Assembly: GCA_913042205.1 (NCBI GenBank)
Contig: CAJWIY010000020.1
Coordinates: 1 to 33,307, forward strand
DNA length: 33,307 nt
Direction: 5' to 3'
Source of the DNA: an uncultured Gammaproteobacteria bacterium
Lineage (GTDB): Bacteria; Pseudomonadota; Gammaproteobacteria; Pseudomonadales; Litorivicinaceae
Shown: piece after piece, positions 1-7,280 of the stretch
Numbering within the stretch: position 1 is the first letter of the stretch
How the letters are laid out: each line of letters opens with the position of its first letter
The notes under the pieces: generated by a model
Database searches by the model: none
What the model was told of the DNA's origin: nothing
What the model saw: the letters and a program-made list of their open reading frames with translations, nothing else
Made by a program: the position numbers and the translations under genes

Positions 1-777
1 GGCGAATCTCCTGATAAATTTATTGTGTCCGGACGTGGAGAACTTCACCTATCTGTTCTGATTGAGTCAATGCGGCGCGAGGGTTTTGAACTGGGTGTGT
101 CGAGGCCTGAGGTGATCATAAGGGAGGTCGAGGGTGTTAAGAAAGAGCCGTACGAGTATCTGGTCATCGACATCGAGGATCAGCATCAAGGCGCTGTCAT
201 GGAAGCTATGGGACTTCGCAAAGCTGATATGAAAAATATGGAGCCCGATGGCCGGGGTCGGTCGCGGTTAGAGTATATAATCGCTGCTCGCGGGCTGATT
301 GGCTTTAGATCACAGTTCCTGACTATGACCTCAGGCACCGGCGTCATGAGTCATGTATTTGACCACTACGGACCGCTTAAACAAGGTGAACTCGGAAATC
401 GAGTAAATGGCGTGTTGGTGTCAATGACAAACGGTGAAACTACAGCCTATTCATTGTTTAGTCTGCAGGATCGTGGCCGCCTGATGCTCGGGCCTGGTGT
501 CGAGGTTTACGAAGGTATGTTGCTTGGTCTCCATGCACGGTCGAATGATCTCCCCGTAAACCCGGTGAAGGGTAAGCAACTGACCAATATCCGGGCCGCA
601 GGAACTGACGAAAATTTAATTCTAACGCCGCCAATCAAGCTAACACTTGAGTCTGCTCTCGAATTCATTGATGATGATGAACTTGTGGAAGTCACACCAA
701 ATAATATTCGGCTTCGCAAAAAATTACTCAAAGAGTCTGACCGCAAGCGTGCAGGTCGGGCCAAGGCGGCAAGCTAG
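1..777 (+). CDS. typA: GTPase TypA/BipA, C-terminal part (5' end outside window)
   Basis: The reading frame is open from base 1 and gives 258 residues. This is the C-terminal portion of the ribosome-associated translational GTPase TypA/BipA, usually about 605 residues, which helps 50S assembly and growth under stress or cold. The visible part starts in the EF-G domain III-like region (SGRGELHLSVL, REGFELGVSRPEV), continues through domain V (EEQHQG-like IEDQHQGAVM, RGLIGFRSQFLTMTSGTG) and ends in the TypA-specific C-terminal domain (QDRGRLMLGPGVEVYEG, SNDLPVN, FIDDDELVEVTP) with a basic tail. The N-terminal GTPase domain lies upstream of the window. The apparent start at base 25 is an internal GTG (Val) codon and not a real initiation site. 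The stop lies 28 bases before pip on the same strand. Confidence 0.97.
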   Translation, partial: GESPDKFIVSGRGELHLSVLIESMRREGFELGVSRPEVIIREVEGVKKEPYEYLVIDIEDQHQGAVMEAMGLRKADMKNMEPDGRGRSRLEYIIAARGLIGFRSQFLTMTSGTGVMSHVFDHYGPLKQGELGNRVNGVLVSMTNGETTAYSLFSLQDRGRLMLGPGVEVYEGMLLGLHARSNDLPVNPVKGKQLTNIRAAGTDENLILTPPIKLTLESALEFIDDDELVEVTPNNIRLRKKLLKESDRKRAGRAKAAS

Positions 778-780
778 GAG

Positions 781-810
781 TGCATGCCGCCCCATTAGGG
801 GGCGTATGCA
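781..810 (+). promoter_or_regulatory. Hairpin covering the pip ribosome binding site and start codon
   Basis: Bases 781-786 pair with 805-810 (one G-T pair), C787 is bulged, and 788-793 pair with 799-804, leaving loop 794-798. The 3' arm contains the G-run that serves as Shine-Dalgarno (798-802) and the ATG at 806-808. No T-run follows, so it does not look like an intrinsic terminator. The 5' arm begins three bases after the typA stop, so a ribosome finishing typA would cover or melt it. The structure is read directly from the sequence; a role in translational coupling is inference. Confidence 0.55.
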
Positions 811-1765
811 CAGGTTATATCCGGAATCTAATCCATATTTAGAAGAGATGTTGACCACCAGTGATGGTCAGCATTGCCTATGGGTAGCCTTGTACGGAAA
901 TCCAAAGGGTTTGCCGGTTATCTGTTTACATGGCGGTCCGGGCGCCGGCACCTCACCGCTCATGCATCGCTTCTTTGACCCTGAGATATACCACATTCTA
1001 TGTTTTGACCAGCGTGGTTGCGGTCAATCAACCCCCTGCGGTTCGCTCAGAGACAACACAACAGAAAAACTACTTAATGATATCGACCAGCTCCGTGTGC
1101 ATTACGGATTCTCTCGATACGCGTTATTCGGCGGTTCTTGGGGTGCTACGCTTGCATTACTATACGCTTATCGGGAGCCCGGCCACTGCCTCGGAATCGT
1201 CTTACGCGGAATCTTTCTGAATACCGAAAATAACCTTCATTGGCTCTATGGTGATGGCGCATCGAGTATGTTTCCAGCCGCATGGGCTGATTTCACTGCC
1301 CCTATTAACCACAGTCTTGGATCGATAAACGATGTATTAACAGCCTATGCCGAACTCTTACACGCCGAAGACGAGTTCACGCGTTTGCAAGCGGCCCGCG
1401 CATGGAATTTATGGGAATACCGGTTATCGGTGGCAGATTCTCAGGCGACACAGGCTGGGAAAACTCGACCGAGCCACGAACTTAGCAATGCGCAGATCGA
1501 ACATCATTATTTGAGCCAATATTGTTTCTTTGATCCCAAAATATTTGATCGGCCAAATGCTGAGCTTGACGCGATCCCAATGTATTTGTTGCATGGGGCA
1601 AATGATTATGTCTGTCCGCTAGGTAATGCTAAGCATTTGAAAGCACTCTTTCCCCAAATCAAACTTGAGATACTGGAAGACGCAGGTCACTGCGCATTTA
1701 GCCCGAAAATGGCAGAGGGCTTGTGTGGGGCGACCCGACGACTCGCTGGCCTCTACGGTCATTAA
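806..1765 (+). CDS. pip: Proline iminopeptidase (alpha/beta hydrolase, S33 family)
   Basis: A 319-residue protein that removes N-terminal proline from peptides, expected in the cytoplasm. The length fits the family (about 310-320). Visible motifs: oxyanion-hole HGGPGAG at 42-48, the DQRGCGQS segment at 68-75, the nucleophile elbow GGSWG with Ser111, then the catalytic Asp in HGANDYVCP and the His in DAGHCAF near the C-terminus. The frame is open further upstream into typA, but the ATG at 806 is chosen because a G-run lies just before it and the protein then begins as family members do (YPESNPY near the N-terminus). It follows typA closely on the same strand and ends exactly where the convergent tatC ends. 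The substrate range beyond Pro-X peptides cannot be judged. Confidence 0.92.
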   Translation: MHRLYPESNPYLEEMLTTSDGQHCLWVALYGNPKGLPVICLHGGPGAGTSPLMHRFFDPEIYHILCFDQRGCGQSTPCGSLRDNTTEKLLNDIDQLRVHYGFSRYALFGGSWGATLALLYAYREPGHCLGIVLRGIFLNTENNLHWLYGDGASSMFPAAWADFTAPINHSLGSINDVLTAYAELLHAEDEFTRLQAARAWNLWEYRLSVADSQATQAGKTRPSHELSNAQIEHHYLSQYCFFDPKIFDRPNAELDAIPMYLLHGANDYVCPLGNAKHLKALFPQIKLEILEDAGHCAFSPKMAEGLCGATRRLAGLYGH

Positions 1766-2641
1766 CTAGTTCGGGTCAGGCTTTTGGGACCCGTCGGTAG
1801 GGTTGGAATCCTCTGGGGGATAGGGTTTGTTGAGCTCTTCGGGGGCCGGCGAATCGTTGCTCTCTTCTCGTGATGGCTCACTTGTTTCTTCGATATCAAC
1901 ACTTGAGTCTGAAGCTCGGGGAGCTCCAACGAAGCGAGCACCGATTAGTCCCGCTTCGAAAAGCAACCACATTGGAACAGCCAGAAGTGTTTGACTAATG
2001 ACATCCGGAGGGGTTACTAGCATGCCTATAACAAAACACCCAATGAAAACATACGGTCGCTTTTGTTTTAACGATTCGGGCGAGGCAATACCAGCTTTTA
2101 CCAGTAGCATGGTTGCGACAGGGATCTCAAACGCAAGCCCAAAAGCCAAAAAAAGTTTTAGAACAAATGACAGATACGCATCAATATCCGTCATGACGGT
2201 CACGCCGGTTGGCCCTATTGTTGTAAAAAAACCAAAAACGAGTGGGAACACAGCATAGTACGCGAAAGCCATACCGGCGTAGAAAAGAAAGATGCTCGAA
2301 ATTAGAAGGGGCGCAGCGACTTTTTTTTCGTTGTCATAGAGACCCGGTGCAATAAATCCCCAGAGCTGGTAGAGGATCATCGGGGCACCACAATAGACGC
2401 TCAGGTAGAGAGCGAGCTTGAAGGGGGCTAGGAAGGGCGAAGCTACCTGGGTCGCGATCATCGAGGCACCTTCAGGTAATAACGACTGCAGTGGCTCAGC
2501 TAGATATGCGTATAAATCGTTCGCGAATGCAATGAAGGCAATAAAAAACAGCAGAATCACCACTAGTATTCTTATTAGTCGATCGCGGAGTTCTATCAAA
2601 TGGGCGATCAGAGGCTGATCATTCAGACTTGGATCGCTCAT
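1766..2641 (-). CDS. tatC: Twin-arginine translocase subunit TatC
   Basis: TatC is the multispanning inner-membrane receptor that binds the twin-arginine signal peptide of folded proteins. With the ATG at 2641 it has 291 residues. It starts like other TatC proteins (PLIAHLIELRDRL, residues 10-21) and has six hydrophobic segments, the conserved Glu105 of the first cytoplasmic loop and Phe171-Glu172. The longer frame, from 2677, would add 12 residues inside tatB and is less family-like. The start overlaps the end of tatB by 23 bases, so translation is probably coupled. Unusual: after the last membrane segment (about residue 240) there is a tail of about 50 residues rich in Asp, Glu, Ser and Pro. 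E. coli TatC (258 residues) has no tail of this length. Confidence 0.97.
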   Translation of the reverse strand: MSDPSLNDQPLIAHLIELRDRLIRILVVILLFFIAFIAFANDLYAYLAEPLQSLLPEGASMIATQVASPFLAPFKLALYLSVYCGAPMILYQLWGFIAPGLYDNEKKVAAPLLISSIFLFYAGMAFAYYAVFPLVFGFFTTIGPTGVTVMTDIDAYLSFVLKLFLAFGLAFEIPVATMLLVKAGIASPESLKQKRPYVFIGCFVIGMLVTPPDVISQTLLAVPMWLLFEAGLIGARFVGAPRASDSSVDIEETSEPSREESNDSPAPEELNKPYPPEDSNPTDGSQKPDPN

Positions 2642-2924
2642 TCTTTTCCGTAGCTGTTTTAGTGGGTGTTTGTTCAAGACCGAGTGGATCTTCGCCGGTG
2701 ATATCCTCCATCTTCAGACCTCCACCACGTGCTTCAAGTTGACGCTTGAGATCCTCGAGCTCTAGCTCGCGATTGATGTCTCTTTGGATAGACGATACCT
2801 GGCCCCGCAGCCGCTTGACCCATAGGCCGAGGGTCCGGGCTAGTCTGGGGAGCCGCTCAGGACCAACGACAACGAGGCCTATAATTGCGACGAGTAGGAG
2901 CTCGGTCGCACCGATATCCAGCAC
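2619..2924 (-). CDS. tatB: Twin-arginine translocase subunit TatB
   Basis: A 101-residue protein: a single N-terminal membrane helix (about residues 5-21), the hinge motif VVGPERLP, then a long amphipathic and charged helix. TatB forms the substrate receptor complex with TatC in the inner membrane. The start codon is GTG and follows the tatA stop (TAA) with no intervening base, so translation of tatB probably depends on tatA. The order tatA-tatB-tatC is the usual one in gammaproteobacteria. It is shorter than E. coli TatB (171 residues), mainly in the poorly conserved C-terminus, which is common. Confidence 0.96.
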   Translation of the reverse strand: MLDIGATELLLVAIIGLVVVGPERLPRLARTLGLWVKRLRGQVSSIQRDINRELELEDLKRQLEARGGGLKMEDITGEDPLGLEQTPTKTATEKNERSKSE

Positions 2925-3185
2925 TTAGACCTTCTCTTTCGCTTTAGTCTGCTTTTTCGTTTGGGTTTCGTTAGATTCGCTCTGCTGGACAGTGTCTTCT
3001 GCTGCAGCGTGAGCCTTGTCTTCGCCGTCTTTGTCTTCAGATTTATCTGTTACTGATGCCCGGAATCCTTTAACCGCACTACCCAAATCAGTCCCAAGCG
3101 ACTTAAGTTTCTTGGTACCAAAAATCATGATCACGATGGCCAAGATAATCAATAATTGCCAAATGCTGATACCACCAATACCCAT
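2925..3185 (-). CDS. tatA: Twin-arginine translocase pore subunit TatA
   Basis: An 86-residue protein with one N-terminal membrane helix ([18 protein letters not shown]), the FGTKKL hinge, an amphipathic helix ([17 protein letters not shown]) and a charged C-terminal tail. TatA polymerises in the inner membrane to form the transport pathway after TatBC binds the substrate. The ATG at 3185 is preceded by TAGGAGCC at good spacing. The gene follows hinT after 31 bases and abuts tatB. The sequence resembles TatA rather than TatB in that the first helix is followed by FGTKK rather than GPERLP. Confidence 0.96.
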   Translation of the reverse strand: MGIGGISIWQLLIILAIVIMIFGTKKLKSLGTDLGSAVKGFRASVTDKSEDKDGEDKAHAAAEDTVQQSESNETQTKKQTKAKEKV

Positions 3186-3216
3186 AACAGGCTCCTATTT
3201 TTCTATATGTATATTG

Positions 3217-3555
3217 TTAATTAAAGCCGGTAAACGGGCCACCCCCAAGAACATGGTAATGCATGTGATACACTTCTTGATGCCCTCCGGGACCCGTATT
3301 CAACACTGTTCTGAACCCCGAATCCAGTCCTTGCTCCTTCGCAATTTTTGGAATCTTAAGCTGAATTCGTCCTAAAAGGCCTTCGTCAGCGTCTGTTGTG
3401 TCCCATAAATTAGCAATGTGGCGACGTGGCACCACCAAAAAATGAACAGGGGCCTTCGGATTAATATCGCGAAACGCAAGACATTCGTCGTCTTCGAACA
3501 TGATGTCTGCCGATACTTCACCGTCCCGGATTTTACAGAAAAGACAATCAGTCAT
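3217..3555 (-). CDS. hinT: HIT-family nucleotide hydrolase (HinT-like)
   Basis: A 112-residue histidine-triad protein. The HIT motif HMHYHVLGG covers residues 97-105 with His97, His99 and His101, and CLFCKI (4-9) with RRHI (44-47) is typical of the HINT branch. These enzymes hydrolyse AMP bound to amines, including aminoacyl-adenylates released by lysyl-tRNA synthetase, in the cytoplasm. The start overlaps the end of hisE by eight bases (ATGACTGA), so it is translationally linked to the his genes. The family assignment is firm. The link to histidine synthesis is only by position, since the substrate is a nucleotide phosphoramidate and not a histidine intermediate. Confidence 0.93.
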   Translation of the reverse strand: MTDCLFCKIRDGEVSADIMFEDDECLAFRDINPKAPVHFLVVPRRHIANLWDTTDADEGLLGRIQLKIPKIAKEQGLDSGFRTVLNTGPGGHQEVYHMHYHVLGGGPFTGFN

Positions 3556-3883
3556 GATTATCCGCTCGATTTGCTTTTTCTAAAAGCCCGCCGACGCCTA
3601 GACGCTTCTCGAGCTCTGCTAACACAGCACTTGGGGGTTCTTCTAGGTGTGACAGCAAAACTAGCGTGTGGAACCAGAGATCGGCCACCTCGTGGATCAC
3701 ATCTCCATTATTTTTCGAGCGCGCCGCATCTTTCGCAGCCATGACGACCTCAGTTGATTCCTCACCTACCTTTTTTAAAATGTGATCAAGGCCTTTATGG
3801 TGCAATTTAGAGACATACGATTTTTCAGGATCACCGAAGCGACGCTCTGCTAACATGTCTTCGAGAACTTCTATGACTGTCAT
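3548..3883 (-). CDS. hisE: Phosphoribosyl-ATP pyrophosphatase
   Basis: HisE hydrolyses phosphoribosyl-ATP to phosphoribosyl-AMP and pyrophosphate, the second step of histidine synthesis. The protein has 111 residues of all-helical MazG-like fold; the metal-binding helices are visible as KKVGEESTEVV (37-47) and HEVADLWFH (64-72, with Glu65 and Asp68). It is a stand-alone gene and not the HisIE fusion seen in enterics. Its ATG overlaps the hisI stop by four bases (ATGA), and its end overlaps hinT by eight bases. Confidence 0.96.
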   Translation of the reverse strand: MTVIEVLEDMLAERRFGDPEKSYVSKLHHKGLDHILKKVGEESTEVVMAAKDAARSKNNGDVIHEVADLWFHTLVLLSHLEEPPSAVLAELEKRLGVGGLLEKANRADNHD

Positions 3884-4296
3884 TGATCACCTCTGTATAA
3901 CACATCTGGGTCAGTTTCTACTGGCTCTACTGGCTCCCATGCACCGTCACTACCCGGGGCCCAAGAGAAACAACTCTTTCGTCCAGTGTGACAAGCTACT
4001 CCTTTCTGCAGGACATCCAAAAGGATCGCATCCCTATCACAATCGATCCGCATGTCGATTAACTCCTGTGTTTGTCCTGATGTCTCCCCTTTCCGCCAGA
4101 GCGCCTTACGAGAACGTGAATAGTAGACCACATTTCCAGTCTCTAAAGTTTGATCCAGCGCTTCACGATTCATCCAAGCAACCATCAGGATAGTTTTCGT
4201 GAGGTGATCTTGAGCGACTACACATATAAATCCATCGGCGTTGAAGCACACATTATCGAGAAGTCGACTTCTGCGATTTTTTTCTTTGATTTCCAT
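3880..4296 (-). CDS. hisI: Phosphoribosyl-AMP cyclohydrolase
   Basis: HisI opens the adenine ring of phosphoribosyl-AMP, the third step of histidine synthesis. With the ATG at 4296 it has 138 residues. Visible motifs: YYSRSRKALWRKGETSG (58-74), the metal site DCDRD (85-89) and the zinc cysteines in ACHTGRKSCF (Cys102 and Cys109). The frame is open for 23 more codons upstream inside ubiB, but the chosen start lies two bases after the ubiB stop, has AAGG eight bases upstream and gives the normal family length. It precedes hisE with a four-base overlap, so the two consecutive enzymes are co-translated. Confidence 0.96.
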   Translation of the reverse strand: MEIKEKNRRSRLLDNVCFNADGFICVVAQDHLTKTILMVAWMNREALDQTLETGNVVYYSRSRKALWRKGETSGQTQELIDMRIDCDRDAILLDVLQKGVACHTGRKSCFSWAPGSDGAWEPVEPVETDPDVLYRGDQ

Positions 4297-4298
4297 TG

Positions 4299-5918
4299 TT
4301 ATCGCCTTACCAAGAGTACTAATGACAATACAGCAATCGTCAGAGGCCAATACATTGCAAACCAATCGTGATCAGCAATCAATGCTGATCCCGAAAGAAT
4401 GAGACCGAATACACCCAGCATGGCGCTAACATATCTTGACAGTCGCCGTTTCTTTGCTTCTCTTGCGATATACGATAACGACTCTGCCTGTTGCGTTTGG
4501 ATTGCCTCTAGACGCTCTAATCTCTCGGGCGCGGACAAAACAGTGTTTGTAAGTGCAGGGAACTGAATAGCCCATCGAGATATATTCATTCTGGCATAAT
4601 CTACAATGCCGCGTGCACCCAGACGCTTCTTTACCCAGCGATCGAGGTATGGCTTACCGGTTTTCCAGAGATCAAGTTCTGGATACAGCTCACGACCAAG
4701 ACCTTCGACGTTCAGAAGCGTTTTCTGTAACAAAATAAGTTGTGGTTGCACTTCCATCTGAAATCGTCTGGCAACCTCAAACAATCGAATCAATAAGATT
4801 CCAAAGCTGATTTCACCCAAGGGCTTTTGGAAAATCGGCTCACAAACCGTTCGGATAGCACTCTCAAATTCACCGATATTGGTATCCTTCGGCACCCATC
4901 CTGACTCGACATGAAGTTCTGCAACTGCACGGTAGTCTCGGTCAAAAAAGGCAATTAGATTCTGGGCAAGATATGCCTGTGACGTTGGATCCAGTGTTCC
5001 CACGATTCCAAAATCAACCGCTTTGTAAATTGGATTCTCTGGATCTGAAATATCGACGAATACATTTCCAGGGTGCATATCAGCATGAAAGAAACTGTGA
5101 TCAAAGACTTGTGTAAAGAAGATCTCAACCCCACGCTCTGCTAACCTCTCCATGTTTACTTTCTTGTCTTTGAATATGTCAATCCTTGAAATCGGTGTAC
5201 CATAGACTCGCTCTTCAACCATGACGTTACGGCGCGTGTAATCCCAGTAAATTTTGGGCACATAGCAAATCGGTGAGTCTATAAAGTTTCGTCTAATTAG
5301 AGCTGTATTGGCGGCTTCGCGCATCAGATCGAGCTCGTCTAGGATAGTCATGCGGTAGTCTGATACGACTTGAACTAGCTTAAGACGCTTTCCGTCAATG
5401 AAATTCTTTTCAACAAACTTCGCAATCGTCATCATAAGTTTGAGGTCCTCTTCGATGACTTTTTCAATACCCGGACGAATCACCTTGACAATAACTTTCT
5501 CGCCCGTCTTTAGTTGCGCTGCATGAACTTGAGCGACAGAAGCGGATGCCATAACCTCTGACGCGAATTCACTGAAGATTTCATCAATCGAGCAATCAAG
5601 ATCAGTTTCGATGATCGACCTTGACACTTTTTCGGGGAATGGTTTTACTCGATCTTGGAGTTCAGCTAGCGGGCCAGCAATATCTGGTGGGAGCAGGTCT
5701 CGACGTGTAGACAGCATCTGCCCAAATTTTACGAAAACCGGCCCTAGCGTCTGTAACGCGTCTTTTAAACGCTCTCCACGGCTACGCTTGTCACGTACAG
5801 ACGGGGCGCACCAAGCCAACGCTTTTAAAAAACGACGCTTAGGCTGAGGCAATAATTCGTCAATTCTTTCTGAGAACAAAACTCGAAGAATTTTTAGTAG
5901 GCGGAACGAGCTACCCAT
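4299..5918 (-). CDS. ubiB: UbiB ubiquinone biosynthesis ATPase/kinase-like protein
   Basis: A 539-residue member of the ABC1/ADCK/UbiB atypical kinase family, needed for ubiquinone synthesis and probably acting as an ATPase on membrane-bound lipid intermediates. Visible: the family KFGQ motif at 64-67 followed by STRRDLLP; an Ala/Ser nucleotide loop SASVAQVH (125-132); the predicted ATP-binding Lys in IVKVIRPG (near 145); HADMHPGN (278-285); DFG (302-304); and two hydrophobic helices at the extreme C-terminus that anchor it in the inner membrane. The ATG at 5918 is preferred over an in-frame TTG at 5930 because GAGGG lies at proper spacing before it. It overlaps the end of ubiJ by eight bases and is followed by hisI after two bases. 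Confidence 0.96.
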   Translation of the reverse strand: MGSSFRLLKILRVLFSERIDELLPQPKRRFLKALAWCAPSVRDKRSRGERLKDALQTLGPVFVKFGQMLSTRRDLLPPDIAGPLAELQDRVKPFPEKVSRSIIETDLDCSIDEIFSEFASEVMASASVAQVHAAQLKTGEKVIVKVIRPGIEKVIEEDLKLMMTIAKFVEKNFIDGKRLKLVQVVSDYRMTILDELDLMREAANTALIRRNFIDSPICYVPKIYWDYTRRNVMVEERVYGTPISRIDIFKDKKVNMERLAERGVEIFFTQVFDHSFFHADMHPGNVFVDISDPENPIYKAVDFGIVGTLDPTSQAYLAQNLIAFFDRDYRAVAELHVESGWVPKDTNIGEFESAIRTVCEPIFQKPLGEISFGILLIRLFEVARRFQMEVQPQLILLQKTLLNVEGLGRELYPELDLWKTGKPYLDRWVKKRLGARGIVDYARMNISRWAIQFPALTNTVLSAPERLERLEAIQTQQAESLSYIAREAKKRRLSRYVSAMLGVFGLILSGSALIADHDWFAMYWPLTIAVLSLVLLVRR

Positions 5919-6534
5919 GCCGACCCTCAATGCGTTTTAAGCGTGCATCTAGCCGGTCAATTTGTCGTTTCAGCGAGGTTGCCCTTTTTTCCGTATCCGA
6001 GAATAAGTCTGAGGTGATCAGAGTACTCTGTTCAGACGTCAAAAATTCATGGGTTTGCCTTTTGAGCGACGTTCGGCTCGTTAACCATTGCGCCCGGGCT
6101 GTCCGTAATGTTTTTATCAGTAGATTAGCTGGAACGGGCCCTAACGCTCTTGTAACCGCATCCTCCCAATCTAGATCCATATCCTGAAAAGTTTTCTGCA
6201 TGGTTTGAAGGACGCCTACGCTACCGCGGATATCGAGACCTTCAAAAATTAGCGGTGCCTTAGGTTGCGTAAGTGCCTTGGCTGTTTCGATAAGGCTTCC
6301 AAGAGTTCCAGATAGCTCCACATCTGCACTTTGCTGTGGTTCCGTGGCTAACCACCAGCGTTCTTCTCCACAACTGATCCAAATATCAAGATCGAGATCA
6401 GTAATTCTTACTTTCAAAACCTTGCCAACCATGGGGGCTAGTCGTTCGGGACGAATATCTGCTGCACGCATACCTGCAGAAATCACTTGTTCAGAAGCGG
6501 CAAGAAGGCCCGCAATCATGAGGCGTGGAATCAT
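5911..6534 (-). CDS. ubiJ: UbiJ, SCP2-domain accessory factor of ubiquinone synthesis
   Basis: A 207-residue protein located between ubiE and ubiB, the conserved ubiEJB arrangement. The N-terminal two thirds resemble a sterol-carrier-protein-2 fold that binds the polyprenyl tail (VRITDLDLDIWI, ADVELSGTLGSLI, IRGSVGVLQTMQK). The C-terminal 60 residues look like a coiled coil (STLITSDLFSDTEKRATSL then QIDRLDARLKRIEG). In E. coli, UbiJ with UbiK scaffolds the soluble Ubi complex that carries late intermediates. Sequence conservation in this family is low, so the call rests on position, length (E. coli 201) and the domain pattern together. The ATG overlaps the ubiE stop by four bases. Confidence 0.9.
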   Translation of the reverse strand: MIPRLMIAGLLAASEQVISAGMRAADIRPERLAPMVGKVLKVRITDLDLDIWISCGEERWWLATEPQQSADVELSGTLGSLIETAKALTQPKAPLIFEGLDIRGSVGVLQTMQKTFQDMDLDWEDAVTRALGPVPANLLIKTLRTARAQWLTSRTSLKRQTHEFLTSEQSTLITSDLFSDTEKRATSLKRQIDRLDARLKRIEGRHG

Positions 6535-7274
6535 ACTTTTACCCCGGTATGAATCGCGACAATGCCTCCAGTTAAATTTGTGTAAGTAACAGACTTAAAA
6601 TCGGCTTCTCTCATCATTTCCGCGAGCGTATCTTGATCAGGGTGTTTTCGAATTGATTCGGCCAAGTATTGATATGATTCTTTGTCCTGCGCGACAAAAT
6701 AGCCCATAGCTGGCAGTACTGAAAAACTGTAAACATCGTAAATTTGAGAGAGTCGTGCAGAAACTGGTTTTGAAAATTCGAGAACCAATGCTTTGCCGGT
6801 TGGCTTCAGAACCCGATACATTTCGCGGAGGGCTGCGCCTTTGGCAGTGACATTTCGAAGACCGAATCCGATTACCACTCTATCAAATGCTTCATCCGGA
6901 TATGGCAGTGTTTCTGCATCACATTGGCACCAACTGAGACCCTTCAGCTCTCCATTATCGATACATTTGTTCCGACCGACGTGTAGCATCCGTTCATTGA
7001 TATCGGTCATGACGACATGACCTTTAGAGCCAGCTCGGCGCGACATTCCACGCGCTAGATCACCAGTGCCGGATGCCAAATCAAGAATCTGCATCCCAGG
7101 TCGAATCGCGATTGTCTCGATGGCCACGCGCTTCCACAAGCGATGTAGGCCAGAAGACATTAAGTCGTTCATCAGATCGTAACGCGTCGCGACGCTATTG
7201 AAGACTTTCCGAACGCGATTTGTCTTTTCCTCGATGGGGACTTCTTTGAATCCGAAATGTGTGGTTTTTTTCAT
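6531..7274 (-). CDS. ubiE: Ubiquinone/menaquinone C-methyltransferase UbiE
   Basis: A 247-residue class I SAM-dependent methyltransferase that adds the C-methyl group to the ring in ubiquinone (and, where present, menaquinone) synthesis. Visible: the N-terminal family block KVFNSVATRYDLMNDLMSSGLHRLWKR; the SAM-binding loop ILDLASGTGDLA (63-74); an acidic adenosine-contacting end to strand two (TDINERML); DAETLPYPDEAFD; and GFGLRNV. Near-universal residues are present, so it should be active. It starts six bases after hslU in transcription order and overlaps ubiJ by four bases. Confidence 0.97.
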   Translation of the reverse strand: MKKTTHFGFKEVPIEEKTNRVRKVFNSVATRYDLMNDLMSSGLHRLWKRVAIETIAIRPGMQILDLASGTGDLARGMSRRAGSKGHVVMTDINERMLHVGRNKCIDNGELKGLSWCQCDAETLPYPDEAFDRVVIGFGLRNVTAKGAALREMYRVLKPTGKALVLEFSKPVSARLSQIYDVYSFSVLPAMGYFVAQDKESYQYLAESIRKHPDQDTLAEMMREADFKSVTYTNLTGGIVAIHTGVKV

Positions 7275-7280
7275 ATCACC

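Noticed and set aside
781-810. Hairpin after typA read as an intrinsic terminator
   Set aside because: No T-run follows the stem, and its 3' arm contains the pip ribosome site and start codon, so a terminator role is unlikely.
930-1220. 96-codon open frame inside pip in another frame
   Set aside because: It has no ribosome site or family features and is fully contained in pip, which carries all catalytic motifs.
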